DNA of 64,000 bases from Hericium rajendrae. Its lineage: Eukaryota; Basidiomycota; Agaricomycetes; Russulales; Hericiaceae. The notes beneath the pieces were generated by a model, which was given only the letters and a program-made list of their open reading frames with translations, ran no database searches and had not been told where the DNA came from. Position 1 is the first letter of the stretch. The number at the start of each line of letters is the position of its first letter. The stretch covers positions 62,001 to 126,000 of the forward strand of contig CM065880.1 of the NCBI GenBank assembly GCA_033439255.1. Direction: 5' to 3'. Below are positions 11,419-22,830 of this stretch, in pieces. The position numbers and the translations under genes are program-made.

Positions 11419-11576
11419 GATTGCTCGGCATGAAGAGGGCAAGTAGTAGCAACGACGAGAGTCTGTAGATCAAGATCGATGAGAGTCGGGAGCAAGGTGC
11501 GCTAGCACCGTATATGGTAATTGTACACCAAGCGCGCACTTGGAAAAGGCCTACATGCTCCGAGATCGCCATTATC

Positions 11577-12044
11577 ATGCAGCCCACGTTCAACGATCAG
11601 GCTGATCCTTTTTCTCTAAGCTCTTTTGGGCTCCATCTACCTGCAGATTTCAACGTCAACTCGACCATGGGCAATACCCCTTCAACTTCTCAGTCCAACG
11701 AGCTTGACGCTCCTAGGCCGAATAGTCAGTCTCTACCGCATGTTCAACCCAACACGCAGCAGGCGACGTCAACCCAGGATGCATTCAACTTCCCCACCAG
11801 CTCTTCCTCTGGCATGCAGCCTCCTATACCTACGATGCCTCAACAGCCAGGTTTGCTTACAGCTGGCATGGATTTTGGCTCATTTTTGGGGCACCCAGTC
11901 ATAGTCGGCCTTGTCAATCAAATCCAAGTTCAAACGCAGACCGCCTACAACTCAACTCAGTTAGCGAACAGCCTCATGCGAGAGAACGAGACTTTAAGGG
12001 CACGGGTGCATACTATGGAGGCAGAAAGTCTGGGAGCTAATTAG
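11577..12044 (+). CDS. small unknown protein next to the transposase
   Basis: An ORF of 155 codons from ATG 11577. It is Ser/Thr/Gln/Pro-rich and probably disordered for most of its length, with a short C-terminal helical stretch (about 120-150, NSLMRENETLRARVHTMEAE) that could be a coiled coil or leucine-zipper-like helix. No family recognised. It diverges from the transposase with only about 160 bases between the two starts and has normal GC content, unlike the transposase. It may be an accessory transposon gene or an unrelated gene beside it. Confidence 0.4.
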   Translation: MQPTFNDQADPFSLSSFGLHLPADFNVNSTMGNTPSTSQSNELDAPRPNSQSLPHVQPNTQQATSTQDAFNFPTSSSSGMQPPIPTMPQQPGLLTAGMDFGSFLGHPVIVGLVNQIQVQTQTAYNSTQLANSLMRENETLRARVHTMEAESLGAN

Positions 12045-12233
12045 TGCATTTTTGCTATCTCGTTATCTATCTCAATCTGCTAAACTCGTATTTCTTAAAG
12101 TCGTCGTGGAAGATCTCCAAGCGCTTCAGTTGCGGGATCGTGAGAGACTTCCGTCGCTCGAGCCCATAGTGTCTCACTCGCTCCGAGTGAGTATTCACTT
12201 TCATCCTCCCAGACGTCTGTTCCACTCTTGAAC

Positions 12234-14411
12234 ATGCCTCCAACTCGACCGCCGGAGTACAACAAGAAGATACTGTGGACCAAGGATGATGCACGCGAAG
12301 ATGAAGGTGCGAAGGTTACCAAGGCCAACGCTTCAAGATTCAACATTGCACGGTGTGTGCGGACCCCTCCTGATGGAGATCCGATAACGCAAGAAGAGGT
12401 TAGGAACATCAAGAACTCGGGCGAGCGCATTGCGCTGAAGTTGTTTAGTCTGCCACGTACGTACTTACACATAGTTTCTGTATATTTATTGATCTTGTCA
12501 TAGCACCCCAAGATCCGCGAGCGAGACTTCAATGACGCAATATCAGGTATTTCGAAGAGCATCACCGACGCGAGTACTATTCAGCAATTGCTGAGCTCGA
12601 ACATGTTCAGCCCTATCTCGTGCCTTGTGCGGGACACTGGAAAGCTCGTTGTGTCCTTCAACTCGGCATCCATAAGATGGACCCTGATGCGAAATCCTGC
12701 TCCCGCTCCCATTCTCATGTCACCCCTTCTTCCAATGACCCCACTGGTCACAACATGTCTGACGAAGACGACGATGACAATAATGAAGAAACACTTTCTA
12801 TGACCAGCCTTTCAGTAGCGGGAAGCCAGGGAAAACGGCCGCGGTCCAATTCCGGCTCAACCGCACCATCGAAGCGGTCAAAGGCAAGCTCAGCAAGCTC
12901 AGCAAGATCAAGGCCAGCCAACGCGCAGGATCAAGCAACAAGCCGCAACACTGCTACTGGCCCAGACTCATTGCAGGCACATCGGCAGTTGCATGAGCAT
13001 GAGCGACAGGCAGTAAGTGGCGGTAAAGGTCAGTAGAACAAGTTGGATACATACGTGATGCTGGCTAACGCGACTGTCACCCTGCAGGGAAGTCCAGATT
13101 CAACGTTGATACCCTCAACTTTTCTACATCAGGCGCCGCGGCCACTATCACTGCCGGGTACATCGATATTAGCGTCATCTCTGTTGATCCTAGTGGTGAG
13201 TTCCTCGTGGTTCTTGTTCCGTCAACAAGCATGTTGCCTCACATATACTTTGACAGTATCAAATCTCCTCGACATCATTGCCCGTGACTACAACTCTGTC
13301 CCGTTTGCCAGTGACCTTCTGTCTGCTATGCAGAAGGGATCTTCACTTCCGGAATGCGACCCATCTGCTGATGTCGCCTGGTACATCACTCGTATTGAGG
13401 ACGCAGACCCGAACGACCCAGAGTTAGATGAAGACAATACTAATGCGGGCTGGGGCCACGAGCAATTCACGTCAGGCGGGCTCAGGGCGTCCACTGTCCT
13501 CACGTCATGGAATGCTGTTGGAAGCGTAGCAACAGCTTGCAGACTTATCGCCGCGGCGATTAAGACCTGCCAAGTGGCACGACACCTCTGTCTTGTGCAT
13601 GGAGTAAATGCAGCCACATTCCTGAGTGATGCTTATCTCGCAGAAATCGTCGAGAGGTTATGGACGTTGTGGAAATCTGCAACCCAGGTATGTTTGGTAA
13701 ATTTGTTCAATCGTTTTATCTAAGTTTAAATATGAAGCAGGCCCCATCGACAGAGCAAGCAGTATTGGCGGCACGAGGCCCTTCCATCATGATCACGTCG
13801 CCCGGTGGGTCCCATACAGACCATTCTCAAGGCGCTGCTACTCCTCAGATACAACGCGCCCGTCTCAACTCGTCGGGCCCGACTACGCCGACCCCACGTT
13901 CGAGTCAGCAGGAGTCTGTTGGATCTGCGCAACAGGAATCGACCGCGATGCCGCCTTCTTCGCCGCTACACGACACGTCAAGCTCAATGGATAAGTCCGA
14001 TCACGATGTGTGTTCCATCGTTTTTTTCCTTCATGTTCTCCTGCTAACCGCTAAGTCATTATAGGTCTTTGGGGGTCCTGCAAATGCGGCCGCTCCAGAT
14101 CTCAATGTGCTTACCATCGCAGAGCTGAAGGATTGGATCGCTGAACATCTTCCTGGTGCAAACTGCAAAGGTCGCAAGAAAGACGGTAAGTCACTCTCTT
14201 CTTGCATGTACTTGTGATACGCAGATCTCAATGCGTGCTATAGGCCTTATTAATATCATTCAATCTGCCGCTCCGGAGTGTCCGCTGCCCACCAAGGCTG
14301 AGATAGACAATATCAAAGCAAAGGTTCGTTGTCTGCATGTTACCCAGCAAATTTAATGACTTTTTCGTCTCTTCTTAGCGAAAGGGCAAGAAACCGGCGC
14401 GCAACGCTTAG
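12234..14411 (+). pseudogene. transposon-associated basidiomycete protein, one in-frame stop
   Basis: A multi-exon gene assembled by splice continuity. Exon 1 (12234-12456) runs to LKLFSLP. A 47-base intron (GTACGT...CATAG) leads to PPPQDPRARLQ, an in-frame TGA (12533-12535), then YFEEHHRREYYSAIAELE and the motif PYLVPCAGHWKARCVL. A basic/acidic low-complexity region follows, then exons with YIDISVISVDPS, WGHEQFTSGGLRASTVLTSW and ATFLSDAYLAEIVERLW, and a final DLNVLTIAELKDWIAEHLPG...KRKGKKPARNA with stop 14409-14411. I know similar lineage-specific proteins of unknown function from basidiomycetes, often near transposons. TGA at a CGA-like site suggests a single C-to-T change. Confidence 0.55.
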
Positions 14412-14549
14412 CACACGAGCAGGCCAAAGGCTACATTGTATTTGTGCTAGGAAAGCATAGTTCTTGTACTTGTATGACAGACATATGACTCTGTTGATGA
14501 CTTCCCTTGATGAAAAGCAATGAGATATACACTGTTTTGACTACAATCG

Positions 14550-14870
14550 GAGGGGCCGACCGCCAACTCCCGTGTCACCGACCCTTGACTTGAGAATGAC
14601 TATTTGCCGACTTGAATATGACTGAAAACCGACTCGACTACAACTCGCGCCGACTCACCGCGACTGGATCGTGACTATGCGAAGACGGCCATCGGACGGT
14701 CGTGGCGTTGCCAACGATTTGTCCTCGACTTCGCATCGACGTGCGCGCGACTTGCACTCAACGTCCGCTTGACTTTCCATCAAGCTACTTCCGACTGACT
14801 TGCGACTACGCTGCAACTCCAGGCAGCCTTCTACCGGACGCCAAGCACCGACAGCGCAATTGGCGGTGCC
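14550..14870. repeat. GACT-rich tract
   Basis: Dense, irregularly spaced GACT, CGACT and TGACT motifs (for example CCGACTTGAATATGACTG and CCGACTCGACTACAACTCG) fill about 300 bases. They begin roughly 150 bases after the accessory gene. Clusters of short motifs near element ends are the usual transposase-binding subterminal regions of CACTA-type elements. This role is an inference; no terminal inverted repeat was identified. Confidence 0.4.
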
Positions 14871-15515
14871 AAGAATTCCTCTTCGCTTGTTTTCTGGCCA
14901 TTGACGAAGTAAGTCGCCTCGCTGTCAAAATCATTTTATTTCATCTCTATCTAGTCCCATCTCGACCTCGAACTGACTGTTCACGACCTTGATCCGACTT
15001 TTCATTCTTTCAGAGGTGTATCGATGATATCGTGCTTCGCGACGACCATGGGCATTTGTCGAGACGCTATGCTGGCGCCGTGATTGTGACGTTCAGCAAC
15101 GTCGTCGGTCTCCAGCCGTATACAAGTGGCCCCTTCAAATTGAATCAAGTCACCCGTATAGTATGATCCTTTGAACGGTGATTTCTTAGCGAGACGAGAG
15201 CTGTCACAAGTCTGCGATCAGAAAACGTGAATCAGCACAGAGCAGGGTTAGCATGCACCGGTTTGACATAGTTCACTCACGACGCAGCCCAGCGCCGTGA
15301 AACATGCGGTCGTTTCAAGAAAAGCTAACAGCATGCTAGATTGAACCTGCATAGATCAACTTTGGTCATCATGCATCATGCGATGTATGGTCGCATCTTT
15401 GGTTGGTCAGTGTGCCAATACTAAAACAGCGGGCAAGACGACCGTCGTTTCGCGCATCTCACCTTCACTACGAGCAGGCTTGTTCCTTTTCTCTTTTTCT
15501 TGGCAGATTTTCACG
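14871..15515. other. intergenic, no gene seen
   Basis: I see no coding or RNA gene. The stretch holds the upstream region of the membrane protein gene that starts at 15516. Confidence 0.5.
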
Positions 15516-17042
15516 ATGTGTGGCGAGGAGTTCTATAGGGTGCGTCCTCAAATATTTCTTGTGACTTAGTGACTGAACGCAGCACCCGTATTACACAGGG
15601 CCAGATAGCCGCTCTATGGGTAAGAACGCGGCACAATAATTGAGTCTTGGCTTAATCGTTATTTGACGCAGACGCAGACACTTCTCTTCGGTCAGTACTG
15701 CTTATCACGGCTTGCACTATGACGTCTCACCCGCTGCAAAGGATTCTATGTGGCCTTGTTTGCTAAATCAATACATGTCCTCTCGAGAACCAAGACCGAC
15801 AATACGTACTACTTGGGGACGTCCATTGCCATGTTCGCGCTGTGCGCTGCGCTTCTGATCTTGAATTTCGTCCAAGTCCTCTTGACGCCCGACTTCACCG
15901 CCGGCTCGCAATGTATCGGTAGCATCTACTCTTCATGTAACTCCGGGCAGGCTGCAGGTATCAGTGATCGGGTGAATGAGGAAATCATCCAGACCTTCTT
16001 TAATTTTCTTGTCGACTTCGTTTTCGCGGCTAATCAGTACGTTATAAGACTCTTCCTCAGCCTTGCCGTTCTTATCAATGAGCCTGATATACAGGTTTGT
16101 CGCCGACTCGCTGCTGGTATATAGTCGAACTCTTGTCGAATATTCAACTCTTTAATAATTCATCAGATATACCGATGCTACGTCATCTGGGAAGGCAAAA
16201 AATGGATTGCTGTCACACCTGCGATCATTCTACTCGCGAATACTGGTGCGTGGAATCTGTTGCACGTTGATGAATTCTGACCTTAGGATCGAAGGCGTCA
16301 CCTTCGCTCAGGCGTACTGTGACATCACTCTGTACTACATACGGAGTACTACTTCTGCAAGTGAACAGACTCCGCCTACGAAGTTTCTGGAAATCAGTGC
16401 ACTAGATGAAAACTTATATTTGGCAACGATCCCACTTAGCCTGGCGACAAATATAATAGCCACTGCTCTTATCGGTATGTTGCCTTGTCCTTGGGAGACT
16501 CCGGGAATCAATCCACATGGTCCAACATCGTAAAGCTGGACGTATCTGGTGGATGGCTAGAAAGGTAGAAGGAACGCTGGGCGCTGCTGCTGGGAGGAAG
16601 TATCGTTCCGCGGTCATCATGATGTACGGATACCCTTCTTTGTCGGGTGAATATGCACTAATCCATAAATTAGCGTCGAATCAGGCGCTATCTGGTCCAC
16701 GTCAATCGTAATCTGGCTTATAACTTATTTTATGGCTCCAAACTACCACGTATGCCGTTACACGGAGGATGATGGGCATTGCTGATATCAGTGCGCATTG
16801 TTTCAGAGCATTCCTGGCTTCGCCATGCAGCAACTGATGGTAAGTAGCCATTTAACTGCTTTTTCTAGATTGGCTCATGCAATAAAATTTCTCTTGTCCA
16901 GGGTATTGCTCCGACGTTCATTATTGTCCGTGTCGGCCTCGGCCAGAGTGTCGAGGCAACGGGCTTGGGCTCCCAGGGAACGCGATCTGCGGACCCGCTC
17001 AGCAGCGTCGAGACGAAACCAAAATGGGCCGAGACATGGTAA
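15516..17042 (+). CDS. seven-helix integral membrane protein of Agaricomycete type
   Basis: About ten short exons join in frame from ATG 15516 (MCGEEFYR) to TAA 17040-17042. Seven hydrophobic segments are visible in order: LWTQTLLFGFYVALFAKS, GTSIAMFALCAALLILNF, FVADSLLIYRCYVIW, WIAVTPAIILLANTGV, LYLATIPLSLATNIIATALI, SGAIWSTSIVIWLITYFM and MGIAPTFIIVRVGLG. The RCYVIW and IAPTFIIVRVGLG motifs are hallmarks of a large uncharacterised membrane-protein family in Agaricomycetes. Receptor- or transporter-like roles are possible; none is established. No frame breaks were found. A 3' splice site inside GATCGAAG is needed to keep the frame at TGVTFAQ. Confidence 0.7.
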
Positions 17043-17948
17043 TACCAATGCGGCAGATCTTGATCGGTCCATACCAGACCGTCCAGACAAGTGGGTATGA
17101 CTCCGCTATGCGGAGCTTGTGGTTTTTGTTCGTTTTTATCTTGTTCTCATGCGTTTGTAACGAGTGAAGATCATAAATTGCAGATTCATTGCTCTGAGCA
17201 TAGCCCGCTGAATCAACAAGTGCGCATGAGCTTCCTGAACTAAGTAACTCAGCAGGACAAAAGCTGCAGTTTCCCGTTTCAGCAGTGGATCCTCTCATGA
17301 GAGCCAGCGCGGCATCAATTACGCTTCAACGTGCTATATCCTGACAACACGGCTCACTTACAATTGCCTTGTTTCGAAGTCAAGCCGAAGTAACTCTTTT
17401 GAGCTCCGTATAGCAATGGTGTGTTGTTCTTTTTGAAGCTCTCCGACAGACGATGTCCTTGACATCAGATTGCAGATCCTCGCCATGGCGACTTTTGTTT
17501 CCTGACGCTCGCGTCCATATCGAGTAGGAACGCGTTGTATTTCTCTGTGGACACATGTTGGACACATGTTTTACGCGTGTTCGGAGGTTCTGTCCACTCG
17601 CCTTATCTGGAAATTATGCGCGCTACAAGGCTCACAGAATTAGGTTATCGTCGCATGGGACATTGTACTGTAAGTTCTCCAAAAAGTCAGCAGAGCCTAT
17701 TCATCAAGAAATTTTAATTAGAATCAGAGTTACGAAGAATTCGTAGCATTTCTTGGCTGACAGACCCTTTTGTTGAGCAATGTCGAAGGCGACCAGATAT
17801 GGCTTAGTGATCTATCCCGAGAAGTATAAGGAGGCAGCTTGAGACATTCCAGACGCCCAGTTCGTTAGTCCCTTCTGCAACATTTCCGGTTTTTCGTCGA
17901 CTCCTCGAATCTTCATTGACTCTCTCTCTCATCGTTTTAGTTGCCGAA
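17043..17948. other. intergenic, no gene seen
   Basis: About 900 bases without a supportable gene on either strand; the only ORFs are short and lack family features. Confidence 0.5.
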
Positions 17949-19864
17949 ATGCCTGAATACAGCCCGCCTCAAGTGGAAAATATTCATGATCTGCCACCGG
18001 AAACGCTTCTCCGTATCTTCTCGGAACTCAATCCTCGCGATATTTACCGGTGTTCCGCAGTATGTCCTATGTGCCCCGTTACACATCTGTCTTTGCGCTC
18101 AAGCTTGTCCTGATTAGGTATGCAAACGATGGAATGTCATGATTGAAGCGGACATGCGGTTACAAGAAATAATCAAGGCCTCTGTGATGGGACTATCGCA
18201 TGGTATGCGTGATGACTTACAGCTCTACAAAAAAGATCAGGCCTTGCAACGCTATTTTGATGCATGGACATACCTCGACTGGATGAATGATACTAGTGAG
18301 GCGAGAGTCGGAGACTCGGATTCGCCTTGCACAGTGCTGTTTCGCGGCCATATGTTGGCGAGGAAATTTCAAGGTGATCGGAACATCTACATCTACCGGG
18401 TGAGGATGTGCACCCGCCTTTTTTACGCTTTCGACTGGGTTGTCAAGCCGAACATCGACTGTGATTCGTTCACCATGGACCCGCTGCAGTGCGTACTGGT
18501 GCTCATGCGCACCACTGAAACGTACGTCATTACTACTGTGCTTTGATAGCCTGCAGCTACTGATGATTGCTTCAGTACGCCCCCGACGGCTGATCTAGAA
18601 GTGCATTTTCGTGACATCTTCAGGGGTAACCACCTTTCGACTAGGACACCCATGGCTCCCGTAACAGTCACAACGCGTCAGCAGCACAACATCAAATGTG
18701 AAGGACAAGTAGCTGGCCGGCATGTTGGTGTCCTATGGTACGACGAAAATCATCGATACAATTGGGACATGACAAGCGTTGTTGTGTGGAATTGGCGTAC
18801 GGGCAAGAAAGTATTGGTACGATGGTGCAGTAAATCATTCTCGTGAACTTGCTATTGACATATGACATGCTTCATTAGCACATTGTCGGCAGAGACATTT
18901 ACTCCTTCTGCTTCCTTGACGAGCTGCGCGTTCTGGTCGCCTCGATCAAATTTACAGCGGATGGTTCGACAGCCATCCTCGTATATGACCTCATGCAACA
19001 TACGTCTGGCCGAACGTATATGCCAAGGGCAGGCTGCGGAGGGAGCCACCGCTGTGCATTGCTCCTACCGCCAAACCCTGATGTCACAGAACTCTTCGTC
19101 CGCAACGACCCAAGCCGCATCCCCTCTCCTTTGCGGCTCTTCTCTCCCCGCGACGAATGCCTCGACTCCATCGTCACGATTTGTGCATACAGCCATCCAA
19201 ACGAGGAGGATGATGGCGCAGACGATGTGATTAAGATCTTCGTGCCTGCATCCAAGCTGAGAGCGCGGCTCGCCGCCTCAGCCCCCGGAACGAGCATCTC
19301 CTGGGACACATGGTGCATTCCAGATACGCACATCCGGACCACTGCTGGTCTTCCCGAGTCGGAGCAGCGGTACGACAGCGTTGTCGGCATGCACGCCATC
19401 GAACTTGTCCCGCCCGAGCAGAACCAGCAGACTCCGCTCCGCGTCTTCGACTTCGACTCTAGGCGCGTGCTCCTGTTTGATCCGGAAGAGACGGTGGAGC
19501 AGTACGACGCAACGGTCCGCATCGTGCGCTCGTCCCATGTCGGGCCTGCGTGGAACGGCACCGAGTTCACTACGCATCTGCCGCTAATTGAGAGCTCGGT
19601 CGCGATTTCTCCGAAGCTGTGGTTCCTAGAGAGGCTCGTCGACGACGAGGCCCTCATCTTCTTTAACCTCGTAAGCGGTTACTCCTCGTGAGTGTCTCAG
19701 ACATTGCGCTGACGGGCTGGTTCTCTGCGTAGGACAAGCCAGACCGCGTAGAGAATATCAAGCTCATGTGCGGGTTTCGAAGATTTCCGCCTGAGATTCT
19801 GGAGAATACAAGGCGACACCTTGGTCCGGAGATGTATGCCTTGCACTTCGGTCCCAGATCCTAG
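17949..19864 (+). CDS. F-box protein with beta-propeller-like body
   Basis: Starts MPEYSPPQVENIHDLPPETL, with an N-terminal F-box (LPPETLLRIFSELNPRDIYRC, spliced over GTATGT...GATTAG to VCKRWNVMI). Four further exons follow, with stop at 19862-19864. F-box proteins give substrate choice to SCF ubiquitin ligases. The rest resembles the two genes at 44807 and 47899: DPLQCVLVLMR, VVWNWRTGKKVL, FLDELRVLVAS, and a late FVPASKLRARLAASAPG segment. WNW-type strands spaced through the body suggest a propeller fold. It lies about 27 kb from its two tandem relatives and appears intact. Confidence 0.7.
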
Positions 19865-20125
19865 ACGGTTCAATGATCCGGTCCATCTGTTCAATCAGCA
19901 ATATATGCTAGAACACCATTTTCTACCCCTCTCGCTCCTTCACATATCTGCGACATCAGATATATGGATTGATATAAAATTCTCGACGGTCCTTACTTGA
20001 CACCTACTCGTTATTTGTAGTAGTTTTTCCGACCGGTATACCGGCGTACACTCATTATATTCACCATGTATTGAACCATATAAAGTCTGCTATCGTCCGG
20101 CATGAAACCCCCCGCATCGGGTTAC

Positions 20126-22107
20126 CTAGGCGTCGGAATCAAGCAGTGCGAGCGCCGCTGCCGACCGCGGCTTGATATCACACGCGAAGGGTTCAAGGTG
20201 ACTACAAAGCCAGATCTCAGAACAGGCATGAAATAGGAGGCCGCCAACACGCACCTGACAGTAGACCCCCTCCAGCCTATATGAGGCTCGATCTCCTGCC
20301 CCTTCTCATCCTTGCGCTTCGATATCGTGAACACAGACAGGATCGAGGATACAGAAAGCAGAATTGACATCTCGGCAAAGTGCGCGCCTGCAGATCGTCA
20401 ATTGAGTCTAACAGCCACGAAGCAAATGCACTTCTGCGCACCGGGACACACGCGTCGCCCGAAGCCAAATGCGAACTTGCGCGGATCGGGCTGGTCGCTG
20501 TATTTCTCGTCGAGGAACCGCTCGGGGTTGAACTTCTCAGGATCGGGGAAGGTCTCAGGGTCGTGCATGATTGTCCTAATAATGGGTGGTGAGGGGAAGG
20601 GGCAGACATGGAGATACAGGAGCATACCATATGTTTGCAACGATCGTTGTCCCGCCGGGAATGAAGTACCCCATGTAGCTGTCGTCCTTGGTGACGCGAT
20701 GTTGCAGACCTGGACCTCGATGATGAGTTCACGAGGGTTTAATAAAAGAAAGGACACAAAATACCTAGAGGAGCGACGGGAGCCCACCGGAGGATCTCCT
20801 TGATGAGCGCTGCGACATACGGTAGGCGCGTCGGATCGATGTCCTCAAGCTTGGGAAGCTGGTCGTTGCCCAGTACCGCGTCGACTTCGGCGCGCGCACG
20901 CGCTTGGATGTCAGGATATAGAGCCATGACAAGGAAGAAGGTCGTCATGGCAGAGACGGTCTAACAAACCTAGTTTAGTGACTGGCAAATACAAGGCAGA
21001 AGAGGAGGTCGCACCGTGTCGGCTCCGCCGGTATACAGAGCGCTGCTGCACCACTTGACAATGTCGGCCTCTTCCTCGTCGACCTTGTGCCCGTCCTCGG
21101 GACGCAGTAATCGCGAGACAAACGATTCGGTGTTCGTACCAGCATTCTGTGCCATTTTTAGTCCAAGCGCTAAAAAATGAAACAAATAAACGTACCATCT
21201 GCTCCTTGGTCCATTCATAGGGTACGTCGTCAACCTTTCGCATTTCCTCTCCTACCATTTTGGCGACGCCCTTAAACCCGGCACCAGGAACCCATTCAGG
21301 GACAAACCGCACTGGGAACAGGCAACAAATTGTGGAAATCATTATAAGTTTTGACAGCGGAAAGTCAAACGAAACAACGTACACCACGGGAGAGAATCGA
21401 CGAGGAACCTCCCTGGCCTCGAGAGATTTGTGGTGAGCTCGAAGCCACGCCGTATGAGCTCGACAAAATAATCGTCATCAGACTCCACCGTCCAGCCATA
21501 TGTCACTTTTAAGATCACAGCGCCCGCGTTCCGGCGGATGTGCGGTATGAATTCTCCCGGCGCATCGCGCAGGCTGCGCAGGAACACCTTCACCTCGTTC
21601 TCGACAAGCCCGGCGTACGACGCCGTCGCGCGTGGGTTGAGCCCCGTGTTGAGCAGCTTGCGGTACTTGCGGAAGCGTGGGTTCTTGGACGACATCGCGA
21701 AAACGGTCTGGCGGCCGATGAGCTTCTTGGAGAACACGCTCTCCGGGCGGTCGGAGTAAATGTGCGAGCGGCCTTCGAGCAAGTCTAGCACGGCGGGTGC
21801 ACTGTTGATGACGATCTGCCGGCGGCCATAGTAACGGACAGTGAAGATCGGGCCTGATCATAGTTCAGTCTTTCACGAAACGATGAGGGGCGAAGAAAGA
21901 AAGGTACGTGCCGTATTCTTTCGCCCATGACGCGTATGTCAGCCAGAGGTGGCCAGGAGGGACCTGGTGCACGTTTCCAGAAATCAGGTTCTGCGGCGGT
22001 CCAGGTGGAAGCCGACGGTGGGAACGAATAGATAGAACGATTCCTCGAACAGCCAAGGTGACAGCCAAGAGGCCAAAGAAAAGTAGCAGAGTCGAGTATG
22101 AATCCAT
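20126..22107 (-). CDS. cytochrome P450 monooxygenase
   Basis: A complete microsomal P450 read through several short introns. Start MDSYSTLLLFFGLLAVTLAV is the membrane anchor, followed by the proline hinge RRLPPGPPQNLISGN, a C-helix region, the I-helix oxygen-binding motif YTGGADTTVSAM, the K-helix ExxR in KEILRW, the PERF region FNPERFLDE, and the heme loop FGFGRRVCPGA with the cysteine ligand. The C-terminus ends ALALLDSDA, stop 20126-20128. Length is about 510 residues, normal for the family. It resembles polypore P450s often labelled O-methylsterigmatocystin oxidoreductase, a label that says little about substrate. No biosynthetic cluster is evident around it. Confidence 0.85.
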
Positions 22108-22830
22108 GCCTGGCTCAATCGTATGAACTCTGAAGGTAGGAACTTGAGGCCCTAGGTGTCCCGGTGTTCTTGTATGAAAGCTGATCCCGGCGTTCGACCA
22201 CGCCGACTCGGAGCTTCTGTGATTCGCGGAACGTGGAATATGGGATACCTGGGAAGGAACGTACCTCGGTGGGGGCTCGGTCAATGGGTACCCGAGCTTG
22301 CCTCCGGCCACCAAACCAGTGGTCCGGCCGGCCAATGGACAGAAGTGCACACCGTCTCTGTTATGGCTGCGGCGCAGCATCTTCCGTCGGTGACGACTTA
22401 CTCACATATCTAACCTTTGGAGGTTCCGACGGGATAATTCAGATCCTGCGGGAGAAGGCACCGTGTCTCCTGTGCAATATCAAAGACATGAAAACTGCAG
22501 CACGAAGGTCGGACGTGATCAGCGGCCGTTTCTTTTCTTAGAGACGTGCGCGTACCGGCGGTAATGATCAAGTGACTCTGAATTCGAAGGATCATTTCTT
22601 CGCTGCGGTGCGAATTTCCGAAACTTTGCCTATCTGACCTATCTTGATCAACAAATACTCCACCACGCACGCGACGTGCAGCACCTTTCGGCCAACAAGG
22701 AAGCAAAGCAGTCAGTCAAACTTAGTAGCGACGTTGAAACCACAAGGAACGTTCCTACAGGCCAGCGGTTGGCCAGCGGTGACAAATGAGTGATCCGGGC
22801 CGACCCGATGCGCGCCTCTTATAACTTAGG
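22108..22830. other. upstream region of the P450 gene
   Basis: No gene seen. It probably contains the P450 promoter and borders the inverted-repeat element that follows. Confidence 0.45.
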
